Assembly (NCBI GenBank): GCA_030141605.1
Contig: JAQGDQ010000312.1
Coordinates: forward strand, 164,445 to 228,444
Origin: Tubiluchus corallicola
Lineage: Eukaryota > Priapulida > Priapulimorpha > Priapulimorphida > Tubiluchidae
DNA length: 64,000 nt
Direction: 5' to 3'
In this document: in pieces, positions 45,306 to 55,100 of the stretch
How positions within the stretch are numbered: the first letter of the stretch is position 1
How the letters are laid out: the number at the start of each line of letters is the position of its first letter
Translations under genes and position numbers: made by a program
The notes under the pieces: generated by a model
What the model was told of the DNA's origin: nothing
Databases searched by the model: none
Seen by the model: the letters and a program-made list of their open reading frames with translations, nothing else

Positions 45306-45529
45306 GAGAAAGAGAGAGAGAGAGAGAGACAACACAACAATATTTTTTCATAACCTTTTCGAAATCTAACCTAGCAATTTGGATGATGTAAAATAATCTG
45401 GCATGTAAGATTAAAGACAAAAGATAAGCAACAGGGAGTCTGCTCGGTAAAGGAATGGGTGACCACTTGAAAAACTGTTCCTGGGTAGTTCCTTCTGTTA
45501 TACCACCCTGGATAGTTTAGTTTAAACAC
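44385..45529. other. Repeat-rich interval upstream of the first receptor exon found
   Basis: It contains GACA/GACT tetranucleotide runs (44600-44630, 44767-44872) and a (GA)n tract (45207-45329). Earlier exons of the receptor were expected here, but no open segment with acceptable splice sites gave a convincing amino-terminal-domain sequence. Confidence 0.4.
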
Positions 45530-46240
45530 AGTTTATTTAGGATTGGATCAGACAGTTTGAACAACATGATTTAGGATCCTCACCACAACAGACTTTATAC
45601 ACTATTTACAAGAACATTTACAGTAAGAATAGACTATAACTACACAAGCTGACAAGTTTTACTACAGGAATACCTTAAACATTAGTAGAAAATGGCGGTT
45701 AAAAAGTATTAATGTACGATTATTTAAGACTGATGCATTTTATATCAGATAGAAATTACTGGAAGCATTTAGTACGTAATATAAAGTCATGTATGCATTG
45801 GAATATTTTACAGTTAGCAGCATGGTTAAATTCATCTTTTCCGAATAATAACAACTTCAACAGATCATTAGTTCCTAAGGCAGCTATATTAAGGTTTTCG
45901 GGCAGTAGTATTTCATTTAGTTTATCAAACATAACAACCCTAGTTTGCTGATACAATGGGCAGTGCAACAAAAAGTGTTCAACAGACTCAAATCGAAATC
46001 CACAGTTACAATTCGGCAACATTGGATGACCGTTATTATGTTTACAGCCTTTAGAGAAAAAGTCATAGTTTAGCTGAGAAAATCCGATTCTCATGCGCGT
46101 ATGATGCACTGATATTGGGGGTTTACCAAATGAAAAATGTTTCTTATGCAACGAAAAACTTAAATGATATTTGAGCTCCTGTTTGAATTGTGAAATGGAT
46201 GTAATTTCACAAATGTTCTGTGATAAGTTGAACACTTAAT
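45530..46240 (-). pseudogene. LINE 3' tail, segmental copy 1
   Basis: 45756-46235 encodes the C-terminal part of a LINE ORF2 (FNLSQNICEITSISQFKQEL, then LPNCNCGFRFESVEHFLLHC, a zinc pattern). The block is repeated at 48541-49701 and, in the parent LINE, at 54623-55819. It has no reverse transcriptase core. It was copied together with the neighbouring protease gene. Confidence 0.85.
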
Positions 46241-47330
46241 TGACACGATACGACCTTACTCAAATGTCATATATGGAGAGAAAAGAATTTATCATGACTT
46301 GCGTTTTGGATGGAAACGGACAACAAACAAAATCTTTGCAATTAAACACATTTAGATCTACCATCTTCACTGATCGGAGACCCTCTGACATAGTTGCCAA
46401 GTCAAGTAGGTAGACAGTGCATGATGAACAAAACGAGGCCTAGTTTGACTGACTGTTAAACTTTACAATACAAAACTGCGCGTGACGTTTGGAACCAATC
46501 CAGAATGCGAAGCACTGGGTTATAAGCTTATTTAGTTTTTTCTAGCCAGCTTTCAGGATAAATTCAATATTCATGAACATGTCATTTAAAATGTCATGTA
46601 TCCTTGCTATGGATCTGTTTCCTTGTAGAATTCTAGAATACAGAGTAATTATATAGTGACGCCACAATATAAAAACTGGTTAAAAACTTTTCACATGAAC
46701 AATAAGAAGGAAAAGAGACTGGCGTCAAGGCGAAATAGACGGCTTTATAAAGTTACGTCACAAGCTAGAACCCCAAAAACCACTCAAAAAAAGGAAAAGG
46801 AAGCTGCCTCAACCATCATTAACAGTAAGCACTAAAACTCAACAATAGCCACTAGCAGCCAACAACTATCTAACAGCAATGTGCATTCTTCCCAGGTAGT
46901 GTTCAACACAACGAAAAAATAATCTACTTGTGTAGTTCAGCTTCAACTAAGAGACAAACAAGATCTCGACTGGCTTTACACAGAACTTAATTTTCAAAAA
47001 ACATAAAGACCCATGACAAGGAACGTTATGATGCATTAAGTGATGCATGTTCTGAGTGATAAGAACAAACAATTGTTAATAGGATTGATAACAACAAACA
47101 AATGTTAATAGGATTGATAACAACAAACAAATTTTATTAGGATTGATAACAACAAACAAATTTTATTAGGATTGCTAACAACAAACAAATTTTATTAGGA
47201 ATTTGTATTTTTGACAACTAGTCTGGTCAGAAATAATTGCAATAACAGCAATTTTAACATGATAGTTTAAAGATGAAATTGTCAAAAGCTTTATTGGAGT
47301 GCTCTAGAGATTTTTATACTGCAATTTTTC
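46241..47330. repeat. Segmental repeat, intergenic part of unit 1
   Basis: The interval matches 49706-50719 almost base for base. Unit 1 has additional copies of a short GATTGATAACAACAAACAAA repeat (47070-47200). No gene is seen; a small basic frame near 46660 is shared by both copies but has no recognisable similarity. Confidence 0.8.
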
Positions 47331-48314
47331 CTATTTCGTCACACTGAAAAAAATAACTAAGTACAGTGTAACAGCGTAAATTATCTTTGTTGTGCCATGT
47401 AATGGAGCAGCCATGTTGCGTACGAAGCCAAAGATGCTGCCGTCAGGTACATAACGGCGCTTTGCATGTTCAATCCAATCTAAATAGTGAGAAATCTTCA
47501 CAGCGGTGGTCGTTGTCGCACCATCAGCCCACGATTCGTTGTCCCATGGGAATCTCACACCGCTTCTACTGGCTTGAACACCAATAACCTGTCCAGTACT
47601 GTATAGCACCATGGGTCCACCTGAATCACCTCTACCACTGCTGCGACTTGGATTATAGGCGCAAATAAGAAGATCGAGGTCTTTCCCTTTACAGTCACCG
47701 TACATGTCTATTATCAGTAATTCAGCTTTCTGTAAATCATCATTCACACGTGGTCGAACATTCCGTATCTCTTGACTTCCCCATCCAGCTATAACAGCTA
47801 TTCCGTTAATATAATTAGCTCTCTCACAAAATGGTATTTTGGCAGGCAGAATATCATGATCGCTTCCGGTAATGACAGTATACTCAACACGTCTGCTTAA
47901 TCGTGCTAAGGCGATATCGTGATTCTCCCTAACTGTCCCATTTGGATTATAAAGGGGGTGTGTATGATACCATCTGATCCAACGTTCTATTGGCGAGTTC
48001 TTCCAAGTGTTGTGCCCCAATAAGACTTCTAAGTGTTCTCCGGCTTTTTTAACATTATTAAAACAGTGAGCTGCTGTCAAGATCCACACATTATCAATGA
48101 GAATTCCTCCGCAAGCACTGCCCGGGAATTTAAGAAAAACTATGTAGGGAAATTCCCTTTCTTTAACTGCTTCTCCACCTCGAATCCTTGGTTCAGCAGA
48201 CAGTTCTGGTGCGTCAAATACGTCAGAATCAAATACATTCGCAACAGGCGAAGAGAGACATTCGTCAAAGTAGAACCATGTAAGCAGATATAAACCTGCA
48301 GTTGACAGTTCCAT
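47331..48314 (-). CDS. Secreted chymotrypsin-fold serine protease, copy A
   Basis: An S1-family endopeptidase precursor of 327 residues in one exon. The start is the ATG at 48314 (MELSTAGLYLLTWFYF), which gives a signal peptide; the frame upstream has no other ATG. In order: signal peptide to about residue 25, a short propeptide with activation site PR|IRGG at 43/44, then the protease domain with triad H83 (LTAAHC), D133 (NHDIALARL) and S231 (GDSGGP), and a C-terminal extension ending in a hydrophobic helix (IIYAVTLYLVIFF), which suggests a GPI signal or membrane tether. The S1-pocket base (position 189 of chymotrypsin) is Ser, and the usual Cys191 is Gly. An acceptor-like ATTATTTTAG just before the ATG suggests a 5'-UTR intron. 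Substrates unknown. Not toxin-like in any specific way. Confidence 0.9.
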   Translation of the reverse strand: MELSTAGLYLLTWFYFDECLSSPVANVFDSDVFDAPELSAEPRIRGGEAVKEREFPYIVFLKFPGSACGGILIDNVWILTAAHCFNNVKKAGEHLEVLLGHNTWKNSPIERWIRWYHTHPLYNPNGTVRENHDIALARLSRRVEYTVITGSDHDILPAKIPFCERANYINGIAVIAGWGSQEIRNVRPRVNDDLQKAELLIIDMYGDCKGKDLDLLICAYNPSRSSGRGDSGGPMVLYSTGQVIGVQASRSGVRFPWDNESWADGATTTTAVKISHYLDWIEHAKRRYVPDGSIFGFVRNMAAPLHGTTKIIYAVTLYLVIFFSVTK

Positions 48315-48540
48315 ACTAGTGCTAAAATAATGTATTATTGCAGTAGTTCTCTGACCCTTCACAGGTGGTCATTTCTAAGAAAATTTTTTGGCCTGTTCTA
48401 CTTTCATTATCGAACACTCGTCGAATACGTCAACATGTTGATAGTTGCCTGCTTCTACCGTCGATGTTGTCAAGTGCAAACAATTGTTTCCAAGGTTTTG
48501 GAATTTTCGAAAAAACGAATTGTTACAAGTCGAGTTTTAG

Positions 48541-49705
48541 TTTAAACATAATTTATTTAGGATTGGATCAGACAGTTTGCACAACATGATTAAGGATCCT
48601 CACCACAACAGACTTTATACACAATTTACAAGAACATTTACAGTAACACTACACAAGCTGACAAGTTTTACTACAGGAATACATTATATGTACTGGAAAC
48701 CTTGCATTGGCGTGCTTGGCGGCCTTCGCTTGTTGTTGGCTTTGGCCACCTTGTGGTGATTTTTGGCGTAATCACGTGATCAATTTGATCTGGGTCAGAG
48801 GTCTACTGTGAAGTGAAGATGTGTCATAAGTTGATAAGATATTGTCGTTATCTGTTACAATTGCTTGTGATTTTGGGCTAATAACATACGTATATACTCT
48901 AATTACTTTATAAAATTTAAATTTACTTTAATATAACAGCTAGGTATTAATTAATACGACAGCACAGTGTGGAGCTCTTCATTATGTAAAATTGACTTTT
49001 GGCTAGTGTTATTTGTTTATTTTTTATTTTTTGGCACTAATTTCTTATGTTTAGATGGAATGACATGTTTTGGCAAATAAAGAGCAAAGAAAGAGCAAAA
49101 TTTAATCGAACTTCGAATTTGGTTTTTGAAAACCCAAACAATAGACATTAGTAGAAAATGACGGTTAGAAAGTATTTATGTACGATTATTTAAGACTGAT
49201 GCATTTTATATCAGACAGAAATTACTGGAAGCGTTTAGTACGTAATATAAAATCATGTATACACTGGAATATTTTACAGTTAGCAACATAGTTAAATTCA
49301 TCTTTTCCGAATAATAACAACTTCAACAGATCATTAGTTCCTAAGGCAGCTATATTAAGGTTTTCGGGCAGTAGTATTTCATTTAATTTATCAAACATAA
49401 CAACCCTGGTTTGTTGATACAATAGGCAGTGCAACAAAAAGTGTTCAACAGACTCAAATCGAAATCCACAGTTACAATTCGGCAATATTGGATGACCGTT
49501 ATTATCTTTACAGCCTTTAAAGAAAAAGTCATAGTTTAGCTGAGAAAATCCGATTCTCATGCGCGTATGATGCACTGATATTGGGGGTTTACCAAATGAA
49601 AAATGTTTCTTACGCAACGAAAAACTTAAATGATATTTGAGCTCTTGTTTGAATTGTGAAATGGATGTAATTTCACAAATGTTCTGTGATAAGTTGAACA
49701 CTTAA
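48541..49705 (-). pseudogene. LINE 3' tail, segmental copy 2
   Basis: Second copy of the LINE 3' tail; 49222-49701 encodes the same C-terminal zinc region as 45756-46235 with a few substitutions. 48541-49140 is the LINE 3' UTR, with AATAAA close to its end on the minus strand. It is more complete than copy 1, which lacks about 450 bp of the 3' UTR between 45680 and 45690. Confidence 0.85.
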
Positions 49706-50719
49706 TTGACCCGATACGACCTTACTCAAATGTCATATATGGAGAGAAAAGAATTTATCGTGACTGGCGTTTTGGATGGAAACGGAAAACAAACAAAATC
49801 TTTGCAATTAAACACATTTAGATCTACCATCTTCACTGATCGGAGACCCTCTGACATAGTTGCCAAGTCAAGTAGGTAGACAGTTAATGATGAACAAAAC
49901 GAGGCCTAGTTTGACTGACTGTTAAACTTTACAATACAAAAGTGCGCGTGACGTTTGAAACCAATCCAGAATGCGAAGCACTAGGTTATTTAGTTTTTTC
50001 TAGCCAGCTTTCAGGATAAATTCAATATTCATGAACATGTCATTTAAAATGCCATGTATCCTTGCTATGGATCTGTTTCCTTGTAGAATTCTAGAATACA
50101 GAGTAATTATATAGTGACGCCACAATATAAAAACTGGTTAAAAACTTTTCACATGAATAATAAGAAGGAAAAGAGATTGGCGTCAAGGCGAAATAGACGG
50201 CTTTATAAAGCTACGTCACAAGCTAGAACCCAAAAACCACTCAAAAAAAGGAAAAGGAAGCTGCCTCAACCATCATTAACAGTAAACAACCACCTTGCAA
50301 TCAAACACTAAAACTCAACAATAGCCACTAGCAGCCAACAACTATCTAACAGCAATGTGCATTCTTCCCACATAGTGTTCAACACAACGAAAAAAGAATC
50401 TACTTGTGTAGTTCAGCTTCAACTAAGAGATAAACAAGATCTCGACTGGCTTTACACAGAACTTAATTTTCAAAAAACATAAAGACCCATGACAAGGAAC
50501 GTTATGATGCATTAAGTGATGCATGTTCTGATTGATAACAACAAACAAATTTTATTAGGATTGCTAACTACAAACAAATTTTATTAGGAATTTGTATTTC
50601 TAACAACTAGTCTGGTCAGAAATAATTGCAATAACAGCAATTTTAACATGATAATTTAAAGATGAAATTGTCAAAAGCTTTATTAGAGTGCTCTAGAGAT
50701 TTTTACACTGCAATTTTTC
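49706..50719. repeat. Segmental repeat, intergenic part of unit 2
   Basis: Partner of 46241-47330. The part from about 50340 to 50719 is the 3' flank of protease B and recurs as the 3' flank of C (51675-52052) and D (53005-53414). Confidence 0.8.
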
Positions 50720-51661
50720 CTATTTCGTCACACTGAAAAAAATAACTAAGTACAGTGTTACTGCATAAATTATCTTTGTTGTGCCATGTAATGGAGCAGC
50801 CATGTTGCGTACGAAGCCAAAGATGCTGCCGTCAGGTACATAAAGGCGCTTCGCATGTTCAATCCAATCTAAATAGTGAGAAATCTTCACAGCGGTGGTC
50901 GTTGTCGCACCATCAGCCCACGATTCGTTGTCCCATGGATATCTCACACTGCTTCTACTGGCTTGAACACCAATAACCTGTCCAGTACTGTATAGTACCA
51001 TGGGTCCACCTGAATCACCTCTACCACCGCTGCGACTTGGATTATAGGCGCAAATAAGAAGATCGAGGTCTTTTCCTTTACAGTCACCGTACATGTCTAT
51101 TATCAGTAATTCAGCTTTCTGTAAATCCTCATTCACACGTGGTGGAACATACCGTATCTCTTGACTTCCCCATCCAGCTATAACAGCTATTCCGTTAATA
51201 TAATTAGCTCTCTCACAAAAGGGTATTTTGGCAGGCAGAATATCATGATCGCTTCCGGTAATGACAGTATACTCAACACGTCTGCTTAATCGTGCTAAGG
51301 CGATATCGTGATTCTCCTTAACTGTCCCATTTATATTAAAAAGGGGGTGTGTATGATACCACCTGATCCAACGTTCTATTGGCGAGTTCCTCCAAGTGTT
51401 GTGCCCCAATAAGACTTCTAAGTGTTCTCCGGCTTTTTTAACATTATGAAAACAGTGAGCTGCTGTCAAGATCCACACATTATCAATGAGAATTCCTCCG
51501 CAAGCAGTCTTCGGGAATTTAAGAAAAACTATGTAGGGAAATTCCCTTTCTTTAACTGCTTCTCCACCTCGAATCCTAGGTTCAGCAGACAGTTCTGTTG
51601 CGTCAAATACGTCAGAATCAAATACATTCGCAACAGGCGAAGACAGACATTCGTCAAAGTA
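50720..51661 (-). pseudogene. Serine protease copy B, lacks signal peptide and start codon
   Basis: The protease domain is open to 51667 and almost identical to copy D, with intact triad motifs (LTAAHC, NHDIALARL, GDSGGP) and the hydrophobic C-terminus. Homology to A and D stops at YFDECLSSP, so the first 15 residues with the signal peptide and all sequence upstream of the ATG are replaced by the 3' flank of copy C. No in-frame ATG exists before the catalytic histidine. It is either a 5'-truncated pseudogene or depends on an unseen upstream exon; no splice acceptor is evident at the breakpoint. Confidence 0.8.
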
Positions 51662-52052
51662 GACTATTTAACAACTATTTAAAAGCAATGTGCATTCTTC
51701 CCACATAGTGTTCAACACAACGAAAAAAGAATCTACTTGTGTAGTTCAGCTTCAACTAAGAGACAAACACGATCTCGACTGACTTTACACAGAACTTAAT
51801 TTTCAAAAAACATAAAGACCCATGACAAGGAACGTTATGATGCATTAAATGATGCATGTTCTGATTGATAACAACAAACAAATTTTATTAGGATTGCTAA
51901 CAACAAACAAATTTTATTAGGAATTTGTATTTTTGACAACTAGTCTGGTCAGAAATAATTGCAATAACAGCAATTTTAACATGATAGTTTAAAGATGAAA
52001 TTGTCAAAAGCTTTATTGGAGTGCTCTAGAGATTTTTATACTGCAATTTTTC

Positions 52053-52994
52053 CTATTTCGTCACACTGAAAAAAATAACTAAGTACAGTGTAACTGCGTA
52101 AATTATCTTTGTTGTGCCATGTAATGGAGCAGCCATGTTGCATACGAAGCCAAAGATGCTGCCGTCAGGTACATAAAGGCGCTTCGCATCTTCAATCCAA
52201 TCTAAATAGTGAGAAATCTTCACAGCGGTGGTCGTTGTCGCACCATCAGTCCACGATTCGTTGTCCCATGGATATCTCACACTGCTTCTACTGGCTTGAA
52301 CACCAATAACCTGTCCAGTACTGTATAGTACCATGGGTCCACCTGAATCACCCAAATCAGAGCTGCGACTTGGATTATAGGCGCAAATAAGAAGAGCGGG
52401 GTCTTTTCCTGCACAGTCACCGTACATGTCTACTACCAGTAACTCAGCTTTCTGTAAAAGCTCATTTATACGTGGTGGAACATCCCGTATCCCGTGACTT
52501 CCCCATCCAGCTAAAACAGCTATTTTGTTAACATAATTAGCTCTCTCACAAAAGGGTATTTTAGCAGGCAGAATATCTTGATCGAATCCGGTAATGACAG
52601 TATACTCAACACGCCTGTTTAATCGCACTAAGGCGATATCGTTATTCTGAAAAACTGTCGAATTTGGATCATAAAGGGCGTGTGTATGATACCACCTGAT
52701 CCAACGTTCTATTGGCGAGTTCCTCCAAGTGTTGTGCCCCAATAAGACTTCTAAGTGTTCTCCGGCTTTTTTAACATTATGAAAACAGTGAGCTGCTGTC
52801 AAGATCCACACATTATCAATGAGAATTCCTCCGCAAGCAGTCTTCGGGAATTTAAGAAAAACTATGTAGGGAAATTCCCTTTCTTTAACTGCTTCTCCAC
52901 CTCGAATCCTAGGTTCAGCAGACAGTTCTGTTGCGTCAAATACGTCAGAATCAAATACATTCGCAACAGGCGAAGACAGACATTCGTCAAAGTA
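52053..52994 (-). pseudogene. Serine protease copy C, lacks signal peptide and start codon, diverged
   Basis: The same truncation as copy B at the same codon. The triad motifs persist (LTAAHC, NNDIALVRL, GDSGGP). The middle of the domain differs from the other copies by many amino acids (for example HALYDPNSTVFQNND, GWGSHGIRDVPPRI, PSRSSDLGDSGG), while both ends are nearly identical to B and D. The frame is fully open, so the divergence is not random decay from stops. Confidence 0.8.
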
Positions 52995-53414
52995 GACTAT
53001 TTAACAACTATTTAACAGCAATGTGCATTCTTCCCACATAGTGTTCAACACAACGAAAAAAGAATCTACTTGTGTAGTTCAGCTTCAACTAAGAGATAAA
53101 CAAGATCTCGACTGACTTTACACAGAACTTAATTTTCAAAAAACATAAAGACCCATGACAAGGAACGTTATGATGCATTAAGTGATGCATGTTCTGATTG
53201 ATAACAACAAACAAATTTTAATAGGATTGCTAACAATAAACAAATTTTATTAGGATTGCTAACAACAAACAAATTTTATTAGGAATTTGTATTTTTGACA
53301 ACTAGTCTGGTCAGAAATAATTGCAATAACAGCAATTTTAACATGATAATTTAAAGATGAAATTGTCAAAAGCTTTATTAGAGTGCTCTAGAGATTTTTA
53401 CACTGCAATTTTTC

Positions 53415-54398
53415 CTATTTCGTCACACTGAAAAAAATAACTAAGTACAGTGTTACTGCATAAATTATCTTTGTTGTGCCATGTAATGGAGCAGCCATGT
53501 TGCGTACGAAGCCAAAGATGCTGCCGTCAGGTACATAAAGGCGCTTCGCATGTTCAATCCAATCTAAATAGTGAGAAATCTTCACAGCGGTGGTCGTTGT
53601 CGCACCATCAGCCCACGATTCGTTGTCCCATGGATATCTCACACTGCTTCTACTGGCTTGAACACCAATAACCTGTCCAGTACTGTATAGTACCATGGGT
53701 CCACCTGAATCACCTCTACCACCGCTGCGACTTGGATTATAGGCGCAAATAAGAAGATCGAGGTCTTTTCCTTTACAGTCACCATACATGTCTATTATCA
53801 GTAATTCAGCTTTCTGTAAATCCTCATTCACACGTGGTGGAACATACCGTATCTCTTGACTTCCCCATCCAGCTATAACAGCTATTCCGTTAATATAATT
53901 AGCTCTCTCACAAAAGGGTATTTTGGCAGGCAGAATATCATGATCGCTTCCGGTAATGACAGTATACTCAACACGTCTGCTTAATCGTGCTAAGGCGATA
54001 TCGTGATTCTCCTTAACTGTCCCATTTATATTAAAAAGGGGGTGTGTATGATACCACCTGATCCAACGTTCTATTGGCGAGTTCCTCCAAGTGTTGTGCC
54101 CCAATAAGACTTCTAAGTGTTCTCCGGCTTTTTTAACATTATGAAAACAGTGAGCTGCTGTCAAGATCCACACATTATCAATGAGAATTCCTCCGCAAGC
54201 AGTCTTCGGGAATTTAAGAAAAACTATGTAGGGAAATTCCCTTTCTTTAACTGCTTCTCCACCTCGAATCCTAGGTTCAGCAGACAGTTCTTTTGCGTCA
54301 AATACGTCAGAATCAAATACATTCGCAACAGGCGAAGACAGACATTCGTCAAAGTAGAACCATGTAAGCAGATACAAACCTGCAGTTGACAGTTCCAT
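53415..54398 (-). CDS. Secreted chymotrypsin-fold serine protease, copy D
   Basis: A full-length paralogue of copy A: 327 residues from the ATG at 54398 with the same signal peptide, activation site PR|IRGG, triad H83/D133/S231 and hydrophobic C-terminus. It differs from A at roughly fifteen positions (for example FPKTACGG for FPGSACGG, and PSRSGGRGDSGG) and is nearly identical to B over the shared part. About 225 bp upstream of the ATG are shared with A and probably carry the promoter; beyond them begins the LINE 3' end at 54623. A and D are the only copies likely to make a secreted enzyme. Confidence 0.9.
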   Translation of the reverse strand: MELSTAGLYLLTWFYFDECLSSPVANVFDSDVFDAKELSAEPRIRGGEAVKEREFPYIVFLKFPKTACGGILIDNVWILTAAHCFHNVKKAGEHLEVLLGHNTWRNSPIERWIRWYHTHPLFNINGTVKENHDIALARLSRRVEYTVITGSDHDILPAKIPFCERANYINGIAVIAGWGSQEIRYVPPRVNEDLQKAELLIIDMYGDCKGKDLDLLICAYNPSRSGGRGDSGGPMVLYSTGQVIGVQASRSSVRYPWDNESWADGATTTTAVKISHYLDWIEHAKRLYVPDGSIFGFVRNMAAPLHGTTKIIYAVTLYLVIFFSVTK

Positions 54399-55100
54399 AC
54401 TAGTGCTAAAATAATGTGGTATTGCAGTGGTTCTCTGACCTTTCACAGGTGGTCATTTCTAAGAAATTTTTTTGGCCTGTTCTACTTTCATTATCGAACA
54501 CTCGTCGAATACGTCAACATGTTGATAGTTGCCTGCTTCTACCGTCGATGTTGTCAAGTGCAAACAATTGTTTCCAAGGTTTTGTAACTTTCGAAAAAAC
54601 AAATTGTTGCAAGTCACGTTTCAGTTTAAACATAATTTATTTAGGATCGGATCAGACAGTTTGAACATCATGATTTAGGATCCTCACCACAACAGACTTT
54701 ACACACAATTTACAAGAACATTTACAGTAAGACTACACAAGCTGACAAGTTTTACTACAGGAATACATTAGCTGTACTGGAAATCTTGCATTGGCGTGCT
54801 TGGCGGCCTTCGCTTGTTGTTGGCTTTGGCCACCTTGTGGTGATTTTTGGCGTAATCACGTGATCAATTTGATCTGGGTCAGAGGTCTACTGTGAAGTGA
54901 AGATGTGTCATAAGTTGATAAGATATTGTCGTTATCTGTTACAATTGCTTATGATTTTGGGCTAATAACATACGTATATACTCTCATTACGTCATAAAAT
55001 TTAAATTTACTTTCATATAATTGCTAGGTATTAGTTAATACGACAGTACAGTGTGGAGCTCTTCATTATGTAAAATTGACTTTTGGCTAGTGTTGTTTGT

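Noticed and set aside
48315-48362. Protease A and D beginning at KGQRTTAI
   Set aside because: The first codon there is GTG. The ATG at 48314 (and 54398 in D) gives a proper signal peptide and follows a splice-acceptor-like sequence.
50720-51478. Start of protease copies B and C at the codon before WILTAAHC
   Set aside because: That codon is GTG inside the protease domain (NVWILTAAHC in the full copies). Homology continues upstream to the breakpoint, so it is not a start.
47387-54664. Repeated plus-strand frames such as MLCHVMEQPCC and MFSGFFNI
   Set aside because: They are antisense shadows of the four protease copies and recur only because the copies are nearly identical.
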